This document shows positions 35,586 to 44,148 of a DNA stretch of 63,883 bases, piece after piece. Every line of letters starts with the position of its first letter. Position 1 is the stretch's first letter. Source of the DNA: Planctomycetota bacterium (GTDB lineage: Bacteria > Planctomycetota > UBA1135 > JADKAF01); assembly GCA_016793245.1 (NCBI GenBank), contig JAEUHW010000190.1:1-63883 (forward strand), written 5' to 3'. The notes beneath the pieces are model-generated. The model saw only the letters and a program-made list of their open reading frames with translations, was not told the DNA's origin and searched no databases. A program made the position numbers and the translations under genes.

Positions 35586-36560
35586 TCAACTCGGCAGATC
35601 GACTTCGCCGAGACGGCCCGCGCGCTGCAACGCGCGGAAGCCCTCCACCATCCGCCCGACGCCTTCGCGGAGGCCGATCGCCCGGTAGCCGGGGATCGCG
35701 CGCTCCAGGGCCGCGCCGTCCATCGCATCGGCGATCGGGATCGGTGGACCGTCGATGCCGATGCGGTCAGCGGCGGCCCCGAGCTCGCGCCGCGCGTGCG
35801 CCACGAACTCCGCCACCGTGGTGCTCTCGCCGTGCACGTTGAAGACGTGCGCTCCCGCGGGCGCGCGCTCGGCGCAGGCCACGAAGGCCTCGGCCGCGTC
35901 CTCCACGTAGAGGAAGTCCGTGCGCCCCCCGAAGCGGATCGTGAACTCCTGCCCGCGCAGCGCGGCCACGATCGCTTTCGTGGGATCGCTAGTGAGCCCT
36001 TGGTCGCGGCCGACGCCGTACACGGTGAGCGGACGCAGGCCGACGCTGGAGAGACCGTGCTCCAGAAAGCAAACGCGCGCGTTGCCCTCGTTCGCCTTCT
36101 TGAAGACGCCGTAGTGCGTCGCCGGCTCGGTGGCGACGCTCTCGTCGACGGGCAGAGAGTCGTCTTCGCTCTTGCCGTACACCGCGGCCGAGCTCGCGTA
36201 GGCCACCCGCTCGACGCCGCAAGCGCGCGCGGCTTCGAGCACGTTCAACGTGCCGATCACGTTCACCAGCGCGCCCTTCACCGGCTCGGCGCGGCAGGTC
36301 GGCACCTGGAGTCCGGCGAGGTGGATCACGCGCTTCGCTCCGCTGCGCTCGAGCGCAGCGCGCACGGCCGCGCCGTCGGTGACGTCGCCGCGGACGAAGC
36401 GCGCGCGCTCGAGCTCGGCCTCCTCCGCGACCAAGCGCAACCGCCGGCGATCGTCGCTCGCGTCGAAGATCCACGGCGTCGCACCGCGCTGCAGCAGCTT
36501 CCGGACGACCCAAGCGCCGATGCAGCCCTGCGCACCGGTCACGAAGAACGCTTCACTCAT
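35586..36560 (-). CDS. NAD-dependent epimerase/dehydratase (extended SDR)
   Basis: A 324-residue extended SDR with the NAD-binding [11 protein letters not shown] at the N-terminus, [34 protein letters not shown] and the catalytic Tyr/Lys in [11 protein letters not shown]. It may oxidise or epimerise a sugar, or handle a hexuronate, feeding the dehydratase. It heads the leftward operon (epimerase, dehydratase, FAH hydrolase, lipoprotein) and is divergent from the TIM-barrel gene by 111 nt. Confidence 0.9.
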   Translation of the reverse strand: MSEAFFVTGAQGCIGAWVVRKLLQRGATPWIFDASDDRRRLRLVAEEAELERARFVRGDVTDGAAVRAALERSGAKRVIHLAGLQVPTCRAEPVKGALVNVIGTLNVLEAARACGVERVAYASSAAVYGKSEDDSLPVDESVATEPATHYGVFKKANEGNARVCFLEHGLSSVGLRPLTVYGVGRDQGLTSDPTKAIVAALRGQEFTIRFGGRTDFLYVEDAAEAFVACAERAPAGAHVFNVHGESTTVAEFVAHARRELGAAADRIGIDGPPIPIADAMDGAALERAIPGYRAIGLREGVGRMVEGFRALQRAGRLGEVDLPS

Positions 36561-36671
36561 GCCTCACCTCGACCTCGACGCCGCGGAGCGACGTCGGCAC
36601 CGCTCGATGCTCGACGCGCCGCGGCGCGTGCGCGAAGATCCTCGCGAACCCGAAGCCCCGAGGCACGCGAA

Positions 36672-37667
36672 ATGACGACCCATCGCCGCGAGTTCTTGGC
36701 CGGTGCCGCCGCAAGCGTCGGCGCGCTGGCGTTCTCCCGTTCCCTGCGCGCGCAGGAACCCGTTCCGCCGCCGCCTCCGCCGCCGATGCCGGCCGCGGAG
36801 ATGGAGAGCGAGGTGATCGAAGAAGTCGTCGTCGAGGAGAGCTCGGCGCCGAGCGAGCTGAAGGTCTCCCTCGCCGAGTGGTCGCTCAACAAGACCTTGT
36901 TCGCGAAGAAGCTCGACAACTTGGACTTCCCCGCCTACGCGATGGATCACTTCGGGATCGACGCGGTCGAGTACGTGAACACCTTCTTCAAGGACAAGGC
37001 GCGCGAGCCCTGGTACCTGGACGACCTGAAGAAGCGCTGCGACGACAAGGGTGTCCGCAGCTTGCTGATCATGTGCGACGGCGAGGGGAACCTCGGCGCT
37101 CCCGACGAGAAGGCGCGCGCGGAGGCGGTGAACAACCACTTCAAGTGGGTCGATGCCGCGAAGCACCTGGGCTGCCACTCGATCCGCGTGAATGCCGCGA
37201 GCTCGGGCTCCTACGACGAGCAGCAGAAGCTCGCCGCCGATGGCTTGCGGAAGCTCTGCGAGTACGCCGATCCGATGGGCATCAACGTGATCGTCGAGAA
37301 CCACGGCGGCCTCTCCTCCGACGGCGGCTGGCTCTCGGGCACGATCAAGCTGGTCGACCACCCGCGCTGCGGCACGCTCCCCGACTTCGGCAACTTCGCG
37401 ATCGGCGGCGGCCGCTACTACGACCGCTACCAGGGCGTGCGCGAGCTCATGCCGTTCGCCAAAGCGGTGAGCGCCAAGTCCCACGACTTCGATGACGAGG
37501 GCAAGGAGACGCGCACCGACTACTACAAGATGCTGCAGATCGTCTGGGACGCGGGCTACCGCGGCTACGTCGGCATCGAGTACGAGGGCGGGAAGCTCAA
37601 CGAGTACGGCGGGATCCTCTACACGAAGAACCTGCTGGAGCGGGCGATCCGGGGGCTCAAGCGCTGA
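36672..37667 (+). CDS. Tat-exported TIM-barrel sugar isomerase/epimerase-like protein
   Basis: A 331-residue protein. The N-terminus [19 protein letters not shown] is a Tat-type signal, followed by a Pro-rich spacer and then a xylose-isomerase-like TIM barrel at about residues 65-331. Conserved metal/acid positions look present ([45 protein letters not shown]). Homologues in planctomycetes are common and act, or are thought to act, on sugars outside the cytoplasm. The ATG at 36672 starts the signal. Two hairpins follow the stop. Confidence 0.9.
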   Translation: MTTHRREFLAGAAASVGALAFSRSLRAQEPVPPPPPPPMPAAEMESEVIEEVVVEESSAPSELKVSLAEWSLNKTLFAKKLDNLDFPAYAMDHFGIDAVEYVNTFFKDKAREPWYLDDLKKRCDDKGVRSLLIMCDGEGNLGAPDEKARAEAVNNHFKWVDAAKHLGCHSIRVNAASSGSYDEQQKLAADGLRKLCEYADPMGINVIVENHGGLSSDGGWLSGTIKLVDHPRCGTLPDFGNFAIGGGRYYDRYQGVRELMPFAKAVSAKSHDFDDEGKETRTDYYKMLQIVWDAGYRGYVGIEYEGGKLNEYGGILYTKNLLERAIRGLKR

Positions 37668-37677
37668 GGAACGCTCA

Positions 37678-37708
37678 GAGCCTGTCGGAGGATGACTCCA
37701 ACAGGCTC
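37678..37708 (+). terminator. Terminator-like hairpin after the TIM-barrel gene
   Basis: GAGCCTGT (37678-37685) pairs with ACAGGCTC (37701-37708), and the inner GGAG (37687-37690) pairs with CTCC (37696-37699), giving a stem broken only by one C/A mismatch. Only two T residues follow. It lies 11 nt past the plus-strand stop. Confidence 0.6.
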
Positions 37709-37724
37709 TTCGATGCCTGCTGAT

Positions 37725-37744
37725 CCAACACCTGACGGTGTTGG
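37725..37744 (-). terminator. Terminator-like hairpin after the membrane kinase gene
   Basis: A perfect 8-bp stem, CCAACACC (37725-37732) with GGTGTTGG (37737-37744), around a TGAC tetraloop. It lies 33 nt beyond the stop of the minus-strand kinase gene and, with the preceding hairpin, fills the gap between converging genes. Confidence 0.6.
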
Positions 37745-37776
37745 CGCGGCGAGTTCGTAGATTGATCGACGAGCTC

Positions 37777-39804
37777 TCAGCGCCCGCGCTCCGCGATCCG
37801 CACCGGCAGATAGCTCAAGAGGTCGGCCAGCGGCGAGACGCCGTCGCGCAGCGCCGCGAACACCTCGAGCCGCTCGTCCCCGCCGGCCCGCGCCGCGCGA
37901 AGGAAGAGGAACCCGTCGAGGCCGCGCGAGCTGCGGCGCTGCAGAAGACGGCCGAAGCCGGCGACGCGATCGGGGCGCTGCAAGTGCTCCACGTACTCCG
38001 CCTGCGCGAGACGATGGAGGCTCGCGAGCTCCTTGTCCTGCGGCGGGCCGCCGATCCCGTGGAGCACGATGCCCTCGGCGGCCAGCGCCGCGAGCAGGCC
38101 TTCGCCTTCCTCGCTCGCGCGTCCGCCGCGCAAGTCGATGACGAGCAGCGGTCCGCCGTCGACCTGCGGGCTGGAGCCCGTGCCGAGGAAGCTCGCGATC
38201 TGCACGCGGCCGCCCTTGGGAGTAGAGGTGCTCTGCTCGCGCCAGGCCAAGCTGTCGCCCGTCGTCGCGTAAGCGCTGGGTCCGCGAGTCACGCTCACCG
38301 GACTCAAGAACAACGCGGCGAAGCCCATGAGGAAGAGCAGGATCAGTGCCGCCGCGAGCCAGCCTCGACCTCGCCGCGGGCGAGCCGGCGTCGAGACTTC
38401 CTCGCGCTTCGATCCACGCGCGCCGCGCTCCTCGGCCGCGACGACCGGCAGCGGCGAAAGCGTGTGCCGCGGAGCTTCGTGAGCTTGTGGACCCGAGGCA
38501 GCCGCGAGCTCGACCGCGTCTTCGCCGCGCCACGACGGGAGCTGCGCGGGCTTCAGCGCGAAGGGATCCGTCGCGGTGAGCACCGCATCGACGTCCGCGC
38601 GCATCTCGCGCGCCGTGCGATAGCGGTGGTGCATGTCGGCCATCGCGCGCCGCACGATCCACGCCACCGCATCGGGGCAGCGCTTCGCGAAGCGCGAGAG
38701 CACGCCGTGTGCCGGGAAGGAGCTCTCGAAGAGCGAGTAGAGCACCGCTCCCGCGCCGTAGAGATCGAAGCGCACGCCGTCGACCTCGTGGACCTTGGCC
38801 CCCTTCAGCGCTTCGCGCACGAGCTCGGGATCGCGGTAGTACTCGGTGCCGTGCGTCGTGAGCGTCATGCCCGAGGCGAGCGGCGTCACGAGCCCCAAGT
38901 CCACGAGCCGCGCGCGACCGTGATCGACGAGGATGTTCTCGGGCTTCACGTCCTTGTGCCAGAGCCCGGCGGCGTGGAAGCGCTCCAGGTCCTCCAGTAG
39001 ATCGCGCACATAGCCGAGGGCGATGCGCGCGCCTTCGGGATCGAGCCCGTCGCGCTCCGCGCGCTCGTGCAGCACGAGGGTCCGCGTGCGCAGATCCTCG
39101 CCGGGGACGAACGGCATCACGTAGTAGAAGCGCCGGCCGTCGGTCGCGTGCTCGATCACGTGGCCCATGCGCCGCGCCGCTTCGAGCGCGCGGTTCTCGC
39201 GCAGCATCTGCGGCAGCTCCGTGCCGTCCTCGAGGGAGAACGCCTTGATCACGACGCGCTCCGGTCGCGAACGCTGCGAGCGCGCGATCTCCGGGTTCTC
39301 GTTCCGGCCCGCCTTCGCCTTCAGCGGTTCCGCGAGCCAGAGGCGCGCGCCCGAGCCACCGCTCGGCAACGACTCCAGCACGCGATAGCCGGGGAACTCG
39401 TCCTTGCCGCGGCGATAGTCCCGCCCCGGAGCGCGCGCGATCACGTTCCCGACCGAGTCCTCGACCTGGCGCACCATGGGCCCGAGCCACACGAGCTCGA
39501 GCGGTCGGCGCACCCCCGCGCGGTAGACGAGACGCAGCGCGGTGCCGAGCTCGCTCTTCGCCGCGCGGAAGTAATGCCCCGTCGCGGCCCAGCGCCCGAC
39601 GACGATGCTCCAGAACGCGCTCGCGAGGAAGAGCGCGCAAGCCACCGCCGCGCCGGTCGCCCGCAAGCTGTCGTCGATGACGCCGCCGGCGAACGCGAAC
39701 GCGCGTTGCACGAACCGGGAGAGCGGTCCGCTCAAGAGCTGGAACGCGACGAACGCGAAGCCCGAGAGCAGGGTGAGGACGACGATGATCCCGGCGAAGT
39801 GCAC
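37777..39804 (-). CDS. Membrane Ser/Thr protein kinase-like protein with HKD loop
   Basis: A 675-residue protein from a GTG start. Two TM helices are at about 5-25 and 51-71, a kinase domain at about 140-420 and another TM at about 487-505, with a C-terminal extracytoplasmic domain of about 165 residues. Kinase motifs are ERVVIKAF (Lys187), catalytic loop LWHKDVKPENILV (HKD at 283-285 instead of HRD), metal loop VDLGL (DLG at 302-304) and a RDPE activation-segment end. Catalytic Asp and Asn are kept, so it is probably active, although the Arg of HRD is Lys and the Gly-rich loop is unusual (LPSGGSGARLWLAE). It follows an ECF sigma gene by 20 nt and is likely functionally linked to it. Confidence 0.85.
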   Translation of the reverse strand: MHFAGIIVVLTLLSGFAFVAFQLLSGPLSRFVQRAFAFAGGVIDDSLRATGAAVACALFLASAFWSIVVGRWAATGHYFRAAKSELGTALRLVYRAGVRRPLELVWLGPMVRQVEDSVGNVIARAPGRDYRRGKDEFPGYRVLESLPSGGSGARLWLAEPLKAKAGRNENPEIARSQRSRPERVVIKAFSLEDGTELPQMLRENRALEAARRMGHVIEHATDGRRFYYVMPFVPGEDLRTRTLVLHERAERDGLDPEGARIALGYVRDLLEDLERFHAAGLWHKDVKPENILVDHGRARLVDLGLVTPLASGMTLTTHGTEYYRDPELVREALKGAKVHEVDGVRFDLYGAGAVLYSLFESSFPAHGVLSRFAKRCPDAVAWIVRRAMADMHHRYRTAREMRADVDAVLTATDPFALKPAQLPSWRGEDAVELAAASGPQAHEAPRHTLSPLPVVAAEERGARGSKREEVSTPARPRRGRGWLAAALILLFLMGFAALFLSPVSVTRGPSAYATTGDSLAWREQSTSTPKGGRVQIASFLGTGSSPQVDGGPLLVIDLRGGRASEEGEGLLAALAAEGIVLHGIGGPPQDKELASLHRLAQAEYVEHLQRPDRVAGFGRLLQRRSSRGLDGFLFLRAARAGGDERLEVFAALRDGVSPLADLLSYLPVRIAERGR

Positions 39805-39824
39805 GGCGGAGTCCTGGGCGCGGA

Positions 39825-40580
39825 TCAGGCGGGACGGGAAGACGGCGAGCCCTCGTCGTCCGAGCGCGTGGCGGCCTCGTAGATCTCCGCCAGCGCTTCG
39901 TCGAAGAGAGCGTCGTCGGCCTTGTTGGGATCCGCGGCGAGCCCCTTGCGCTCAGCCTCGTTTCTTTCGTCGTCGGTGAAGCTGTAGGTCGCCACGACCT
40001 CGCGCACGCGATCGCGCAGCGTGCCGCGCACCTTGGTGAGGCGCCGGCTCACCGCGGCCTCGCTGAGCCCGAGCGACTCGGCGACCTCGCGCCCTACGCG
40101 GCCCTCGAAGACCCGCAGGCGATACACCGTGAAGTCGACCAAGTCCGACTCCGCCTCCGCGCGGCGGATCGCCTCGGCGATCTTGGCGTGGAAGACGGCG
40201 GCCTCGAAGGCGCTGCCGGGCGGGACCTCCAGGGCCGGGACGAAGAGCTGCTCGTCCAAGCTCTGCGGGCGGACACCCCCACCGCGCTTCTGCGCCGTGC
40301 GGCGATCCATCTCGTCGCCGAGCACGTGCCGCGCGATGGAGAGCAACCACGTCGAGAACTTCGCCCCGCGCGCCGGATCGTGGCGGTCGATCGACGCCGA
40401 GAGCGCGCTCAGCGTCTCCTGCGAGAGGTCTTCCACCGTCTGCGGGCCGATGCGCTTCCCGCCCCAGCGTCCGAGCTGGGCGCGCAAGATCGGTCCGAAG
40501 ACCTGCCAGAGCTCGAACCAGGCCTGGGGATCGCGGGCCTTCAGGCGCGCGATGGTTCCGGTGGTGAAGGACGGGTGCAT
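39825..40580 (-). CDS. ECF-like sigma factor upstream of a kinase
   Basis: 251 residues. Region 2 spans EDLSQETLSALSASIDRHDP and KFSTWLLSIARHVLGDEMDR; region 4 includes VGREVAESLGLSEAAVSRRL and the following TKVRGTLRDRV. A roughly 45-residue acidic tail follows region 4. Planctomycete ECF sigma factors are often encoded beside Ser/Thr kinases rather than anti-sigma factors, and here the kinase gene is 20 nt downstream on the same strand. Phosphorylation of the sigma or its tail is a reasonable but unproven mode of control. Confidence 0.88.
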   Translation of the reverse strand: MHPSFTTGTIARLKARDPQAWFELWQVFGPILRAQLGRWGGKRIGPQTVEDLSQETLSALSASIDRHDPARGAKFSTWLLSIARHVLGDEMDRRTAQKRGGGVRPQSLDEQLFVPALEVPPGSAFEAAVFHAKIAEAIRRAEAESDLVDFTVYRLRVFEGRVGREVAESLGLSEAAVSRRLTKVRGTLRDRVREVVATYSFTDDERNEAERKGLAADPNKADDALFDEALAEIYEAATRSDDEGSPSSRPA

Positions 40581-40790
40581 GGAGAGACGGGCTCCGGCGC
40601 GGGAGCCGCGCGCTGCGGGTGACGGGCCGGAGCATTCTGGGAGCGCGCCCCAATCTCGAAAGGCCGCGCCAAGAAAAAGACGCTCCGCGCCCCCTCATCC
40701 GGAATCTCGCGCCACGACTTCCGAACAAGTGCGCCGTCCGGGTGCCGCGCGGTCCGTGCGGCGCCCACTGTCAGCCGGAGCTACGCCGTC

Positions 40791-41630
40791 ATGATCCGTG
40801 GAATCTTCCGCTTCGTCTTTCGCGCCGCCGTCATCGTAGGGATCGTCGGCGCCGGCGCGTTCTTCTTCCTCGGCACCCACCGCGTGCGCAGCATGGCGCA
40901 CGAGCTGAAGGGCGAGGTCCAGTCCTACTTCCACCAGGACCCGAACGACCCCCGGGTCCTCCGCCACGAGCTCGAGAGCCTCCAGCGCGAGTATCCGAAG
41001 CGCCTCTCTCAGGTCCGCAGCGACCGCGCGACCCTCGAGGCCCAGATGCGCGAGCTCACCGAGCAGCGCGCGATCTCCGCTCGCGTCGTCGAGCTCGCGA
41101 ACGAAGACCTCGCTCAGCTCGACCAGCGCCTCGGCGAGGCGTCGTCGGTGCGCGAGGTCGGCGGCGCGGTGCTGGCGCGCAGCGCGAGCGCCGAAGTGAT
41201 CGTCGCCCGCAGCGAGCGCATCCGCCGCACCCGCGACTCCTACATCGCGCGTCAGGAAGAAGCCGGGTTCGCGCTGGCGCAGCTCGCCGAGCAGGCCGAG
41301 CAGCTCCAGCAGCTCGAAGCGCGCCTCGAGAGCGAGCACACCGATCTGGCCACCCAGGTCGACCAGCTCGATCGCCAGATCGACGCCATCGAGCGCAACG
41401 AGCGCCTGCTCGAGATCGTGCGCGAGCGCAACCAGAGCATGCAGGAGCTCGAGGAGAACGGCGCGAAGACCGTCGAGCAGATCCGCACTCGCTTGGAGAG
41501 CGTGCTGCGCCAGCAGCGCGCCGAGCTCGAGCAGGTGATCGGCGATGCCTCGACGAGCTACCTCGGCCGGGCGCGCCTCGAGCTGAAGGCCGGCAACGCC
41601 TCCTGCGCCCTGATCGGCATCGCGCGCTGA
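40791..41630 (+). CDS. Membrane-anchored coiled-coil protein
   Basis: A 279-residue protein with one N-terminal TM segment (about 10-28, AAVIVGIVGAGAFFFLG) and a long Glu/Arg/Gln-rich coiled coil (about 55-255) with clear heptads (QLAEQAEQLQQLEARLESEH). No enzymatic motif is seen. It could be a structural or scaffold protein of the envelope. It is divergent from the sigma/kinase operon by 210 nt and 69 nt upstream of the cytochrome gene, which may be its partner or simply its neighbour. Confidence 0.78.
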   Translation: MIRGIFRFVFRAAVIVGIVGAGAFFFLGTHRVRSMAHELKGEVQSYFHQDPNDPRVLRHELESLQREYPKRLSQVRSDRATLEAQMRELTEQRAISARVVELANEDLAQLDQRLGEASSVREVGGAVLARSASAEVIVARSERIRRTRDSYIARQEEAGFALAQLAEQAEQLQQLEARLESEHTDLATQVDQLDRQIDAIERNERLLEIVRERNQSMQELEENGAKTVEQIRTRLESVLRQQRAELEQVIGDASTSYLGRARLELKAGNASCALIGIAR

Positions 41631-41699
41631 TCCCAGAGCGCGTGCTATCCTGCGCCGCAGACGAGCGCCCCGCGTGAGCGGCGCTCGCTCTGCAGCGCG

Positions 41700-44030
41700 A
41701 TGTCGAACGAGAACGATCCGCTAGTTGCCCTGTCCGAGGGTCGCGCGAAGAGCGCGGCCCTCGCGGCGTTTCTGCTCACGACGAGCACCCTGCTCTACGT
41801 CGCCTGCGGCGGCGATCCCGGAGCGCCGCTGCCTCCGAGAGAAGAGCGGAGTCCGAATCGCGCGAGCTACGTCGGTTCCGCGCGCTGCGCGACCTGTCAC
41901 GCCACGCAGCACGGCGCCTGGCAGGGCTCGGATCATGCGCACGCGATGCAGCCCGCCACCGCGGAGCACGTGCGCGGCGACTTCGCGAACACGGCCTTTC
42001 ACGCAGCCGGCGTCACCACGCGCTTCCAGCAGCGCGACGGCAAGTTCTACGTCGCCACCGACGACGCGAGCGGCGCGCTGCGCGAGTTCGAGATCTCGCA
42101 CACCTTCGGCCGCGATCCGCTGCAGCAGGTGCTGATCGCCTTCCCGCGCGGCATCGTGCAAGCACTTGGCATCGCGTGGGACACGCGCGCGAAGGAGCGG
42201 GGCGGCCAGCGTTGGTACCACCTCTACGCCGATTCACCGCCGCCGGCCGGCGATCCGCTGCACTGGACCGGGCGCGAGCAGCGCTGGAACCACCAGTGCG
42301 CCGAATGCCACGCGACCGATCTCGACAAGCGCTACGACCGCGAACGCGATGCCTACGACACGCGTTGGGCCGAGCTCGGCGTCGGCTGTGAGTCCTGCCA
42401 CGGCGCCGGCTCCGCGCACGTCGCGTGGGCCGCGGGCGACGAAGGCGCGCGCGCGAGCGATCCGCAGCGCGGCTTCGCGCGACGCCTCTCTACATCGCGA
42501 GGGGCCTGGGTGATCCGCGACGAGGCGCGCGGCATCGCCGCGTGGGAAGGCGAGCCGCGCGGCGCGGAACAGCTCGACACCTGCGCGCGCTGCCACGCTC
42601 GTCGCGGACCGCTGGTCGAGCACTCGCAGCCCGAAGCGCGCTTTCTCGACGCGTATCGCCCGGCCCTCCTCGACGAAGGTCTCTACCACGCCGACGGGCA
42701 GATCTTGGACGAGGTCTTCGAGTGGGGCTCGTTCGTGCAGAGCAAGATGCACGCGCAGGGAGTGCAGTGCTCCGATTGCCACGACAGCCACTCGAGCGGA
42801 CTGAAGGCTCCGGGGAACGCGGTGTGCGCGCAGTGCCACCTGCCGGCGAAGTTCGACACGCCGAAGCATCACGGCCATGCGAGCGGTTCGCCCGGGAGCG
42901 CCTGCGTCGCTTGCCACATGCCGCTCCGCACCTACATGGGCGTCGATGGGCGGCGCGATCATTCGTTCCGCGTCCCGCGGCCCGATCTCTCGCTCGAGCT
43001 CGGCACGCCGAACGCTTGCGAGAGCTGCCACGCGGAGCAGGGCGCCAAATGGGCGCACGACGCGATCCGCTCGTGGCGTGCAGCGCCCCGCGAAGAGCTG
43101 CCCCACTTCGCGCAGGCGCTCAGCGCCGGACGCCGAGGCTCGCTCGATGCCGAAGAGCGCCTGCTGCGCCTCGCCGGCGACGCGGCGCAGCCCGCCATCG
43201 CGCGCGCCACGGCGTGGAACCTCCTCGCGACCCTGGCCGGACCCAGCACCCTCCGCGCCGTGGACCTGGCTCTCGCCGATCGCGAGCCGCTCGTCCGCGC
43301 CGCGGCCCTCGGCGCGCTCTCCGAGCTCGAAGCGCTCCCGCCTTCGCCCGCCGTCGTCGCAGCGCTCGCGGATCCCGTGCGCCTCGTGCGCGTCGCCGCC
43401 GCGCGCTCGCTGGCCGGTCTCGATCGCCGAGCGCTCTCCTCCGACGAGCTGCAGCGCTACGCTCGTGCGTTCGCGGAAGCGCGCGAAGCCGAGCTCGCCC
43501 TCGCCGAGCGACCGCAGAGCTGGATCAACCTCGGGAACCTGGAGCTCCGCGCGGGGAACGCCGCGGAGGCCGAGCGCTGCTTCGCGAAGGCCCGCGATCT
43601 CGATCCGCGCTTCGCACCCGCGTGGGTGAACCTCGCCGACATGCAACGTCTGCGCGGCGACGAGGCCGCGGCCCGCGCGAGCTTGGAGCGCGCGCAGGCT
43701 CTCGAGCCAGCGAACGCCGACGTCGCACATGCGCTCGGCTTGCTGCTCACGCGCACGGGCGAACGCGAGCGCGGGCGCGCCGAGCTCCGCCGCGCGCACG
43801 AGCTCGCGCCGCGGAACGCGCGTTACGCGTACGTGCATGCGGTCGCGCTCCACGACGCAGGAGCGCGCGACGAAGCGCTCGCCGTGCTCCTGCGCGCGCA
43901 GCGCGAGCACCCCGCGGATCGCGACGTGCTCGCGGCGCTCGCCGCCTACGAAGAGGAGCGCGGAGACGCCGCTGCCGCAGGGCGCTGGCGAGAGATCCTG
44001 GACCGCCTGCAGTCCGCGGGACTCCGCTGA
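41700..44030 (+). CDS. Octahaem cytochrome c lipoprotein with TPR repeats
   Basis: A 776-residue secreted protein. A lipoprotein-like leader ends in LLYVACGG (Cys near 36). Eight CxxCH motifs occur at about residues 62, 199, 229, 294, 356, 375, 401 and 439 (CATCH, CAECH, CESCH, CARCH, CSDCH, CAQCH, CVACH, CESCH). After them comes a HEAT-like segment (LADREPLVRAAALGALSELE) and C-terminal TPRs (SWINLGNLELRAGNAAEAER). It resembles planctomycete multihaem cytochrome/TPR proteins and presumably carries electrons outside the cytoplasm. The electron partners are not encoded here, except perhaps the pentahaem protein at 49373. Confidence 0.9.
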   Translation: MSNENDPLVALSEGRAKSAALAAFLLTTSTLLYVACGGDPGAPLPPREERSPNRASYVGSARCATCHATQHGAWQGSDHAHAMQPATAEHVRGDFANTAFHAAGVTTRFQQRDGKFYVATDDASGALREFEISHTFGRDPLQQVLIAFPRGIVQALGIAWDTRAKERGGQRWYHLYADSPPPAGDPLHWTGREQRWNHQCAECHATDLDKRYDRERDAYDTRWAELGVGCESCHGAGSAHVAWAAGDEGARASDPQRGFARRLSTSRGAWVIRDEARGIAAWEGEPRGAEQLDTCARCHARRGPLVEHSQPEARFLDAYRPALLDEGLYHADGQILDEVFEWGSFVQSKMHAQGVQCSDCHDSHSSGLKAPGNAVCAQCHLPAKFDTPKHHGHASGSPGSACVACHMPLRTYMGVDGRRDHSFRVPRPDLSLELGTPNACESCHAEQGAKWAHDAIRSWRAAPREELPHFAQALSAGRRGSLDAEERLLRLAGDAAQPAIARATAWNLLATLAGPSTLRAVDLALADREPLVRAAALGALSELEALPPSPAVVAALADPVRLVRVAAARSLAGLDRRALSSDELQRYARAFAEAREAELALAERPQSWINLGNLELRAGNAAEAERCFAKARDLDPRFAPAWVNLADMQRLRGDEAAARASLERAQALEPANADVAHALGLLLTRTGERERGRAELRRAHELAPRNARYAYVHAVALHDAGARDEALAVLLRAQREHPADRDVLAALAAYEEERGDAAAAGRWREILDRLQSAGLR

Positions 44031-44148
44031 TTCGGGAGCGCGCCCGCATAGATGTAGCGAAGAGAAAGTGCAACGCCGTGGCACTTCAAGCGCTTCGCTC
44101 GACCGGCCGCCGGATAAGGTAGGGCTCCTCCCCCGTCCTCCGGCCGCC

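Noticed and set aside
44031..44148. Possible sigma-54 promoter (TGGCAC) before the DUF1549/1553 gene
   Set aside because: The matching -12 element with correct spacing is missing.
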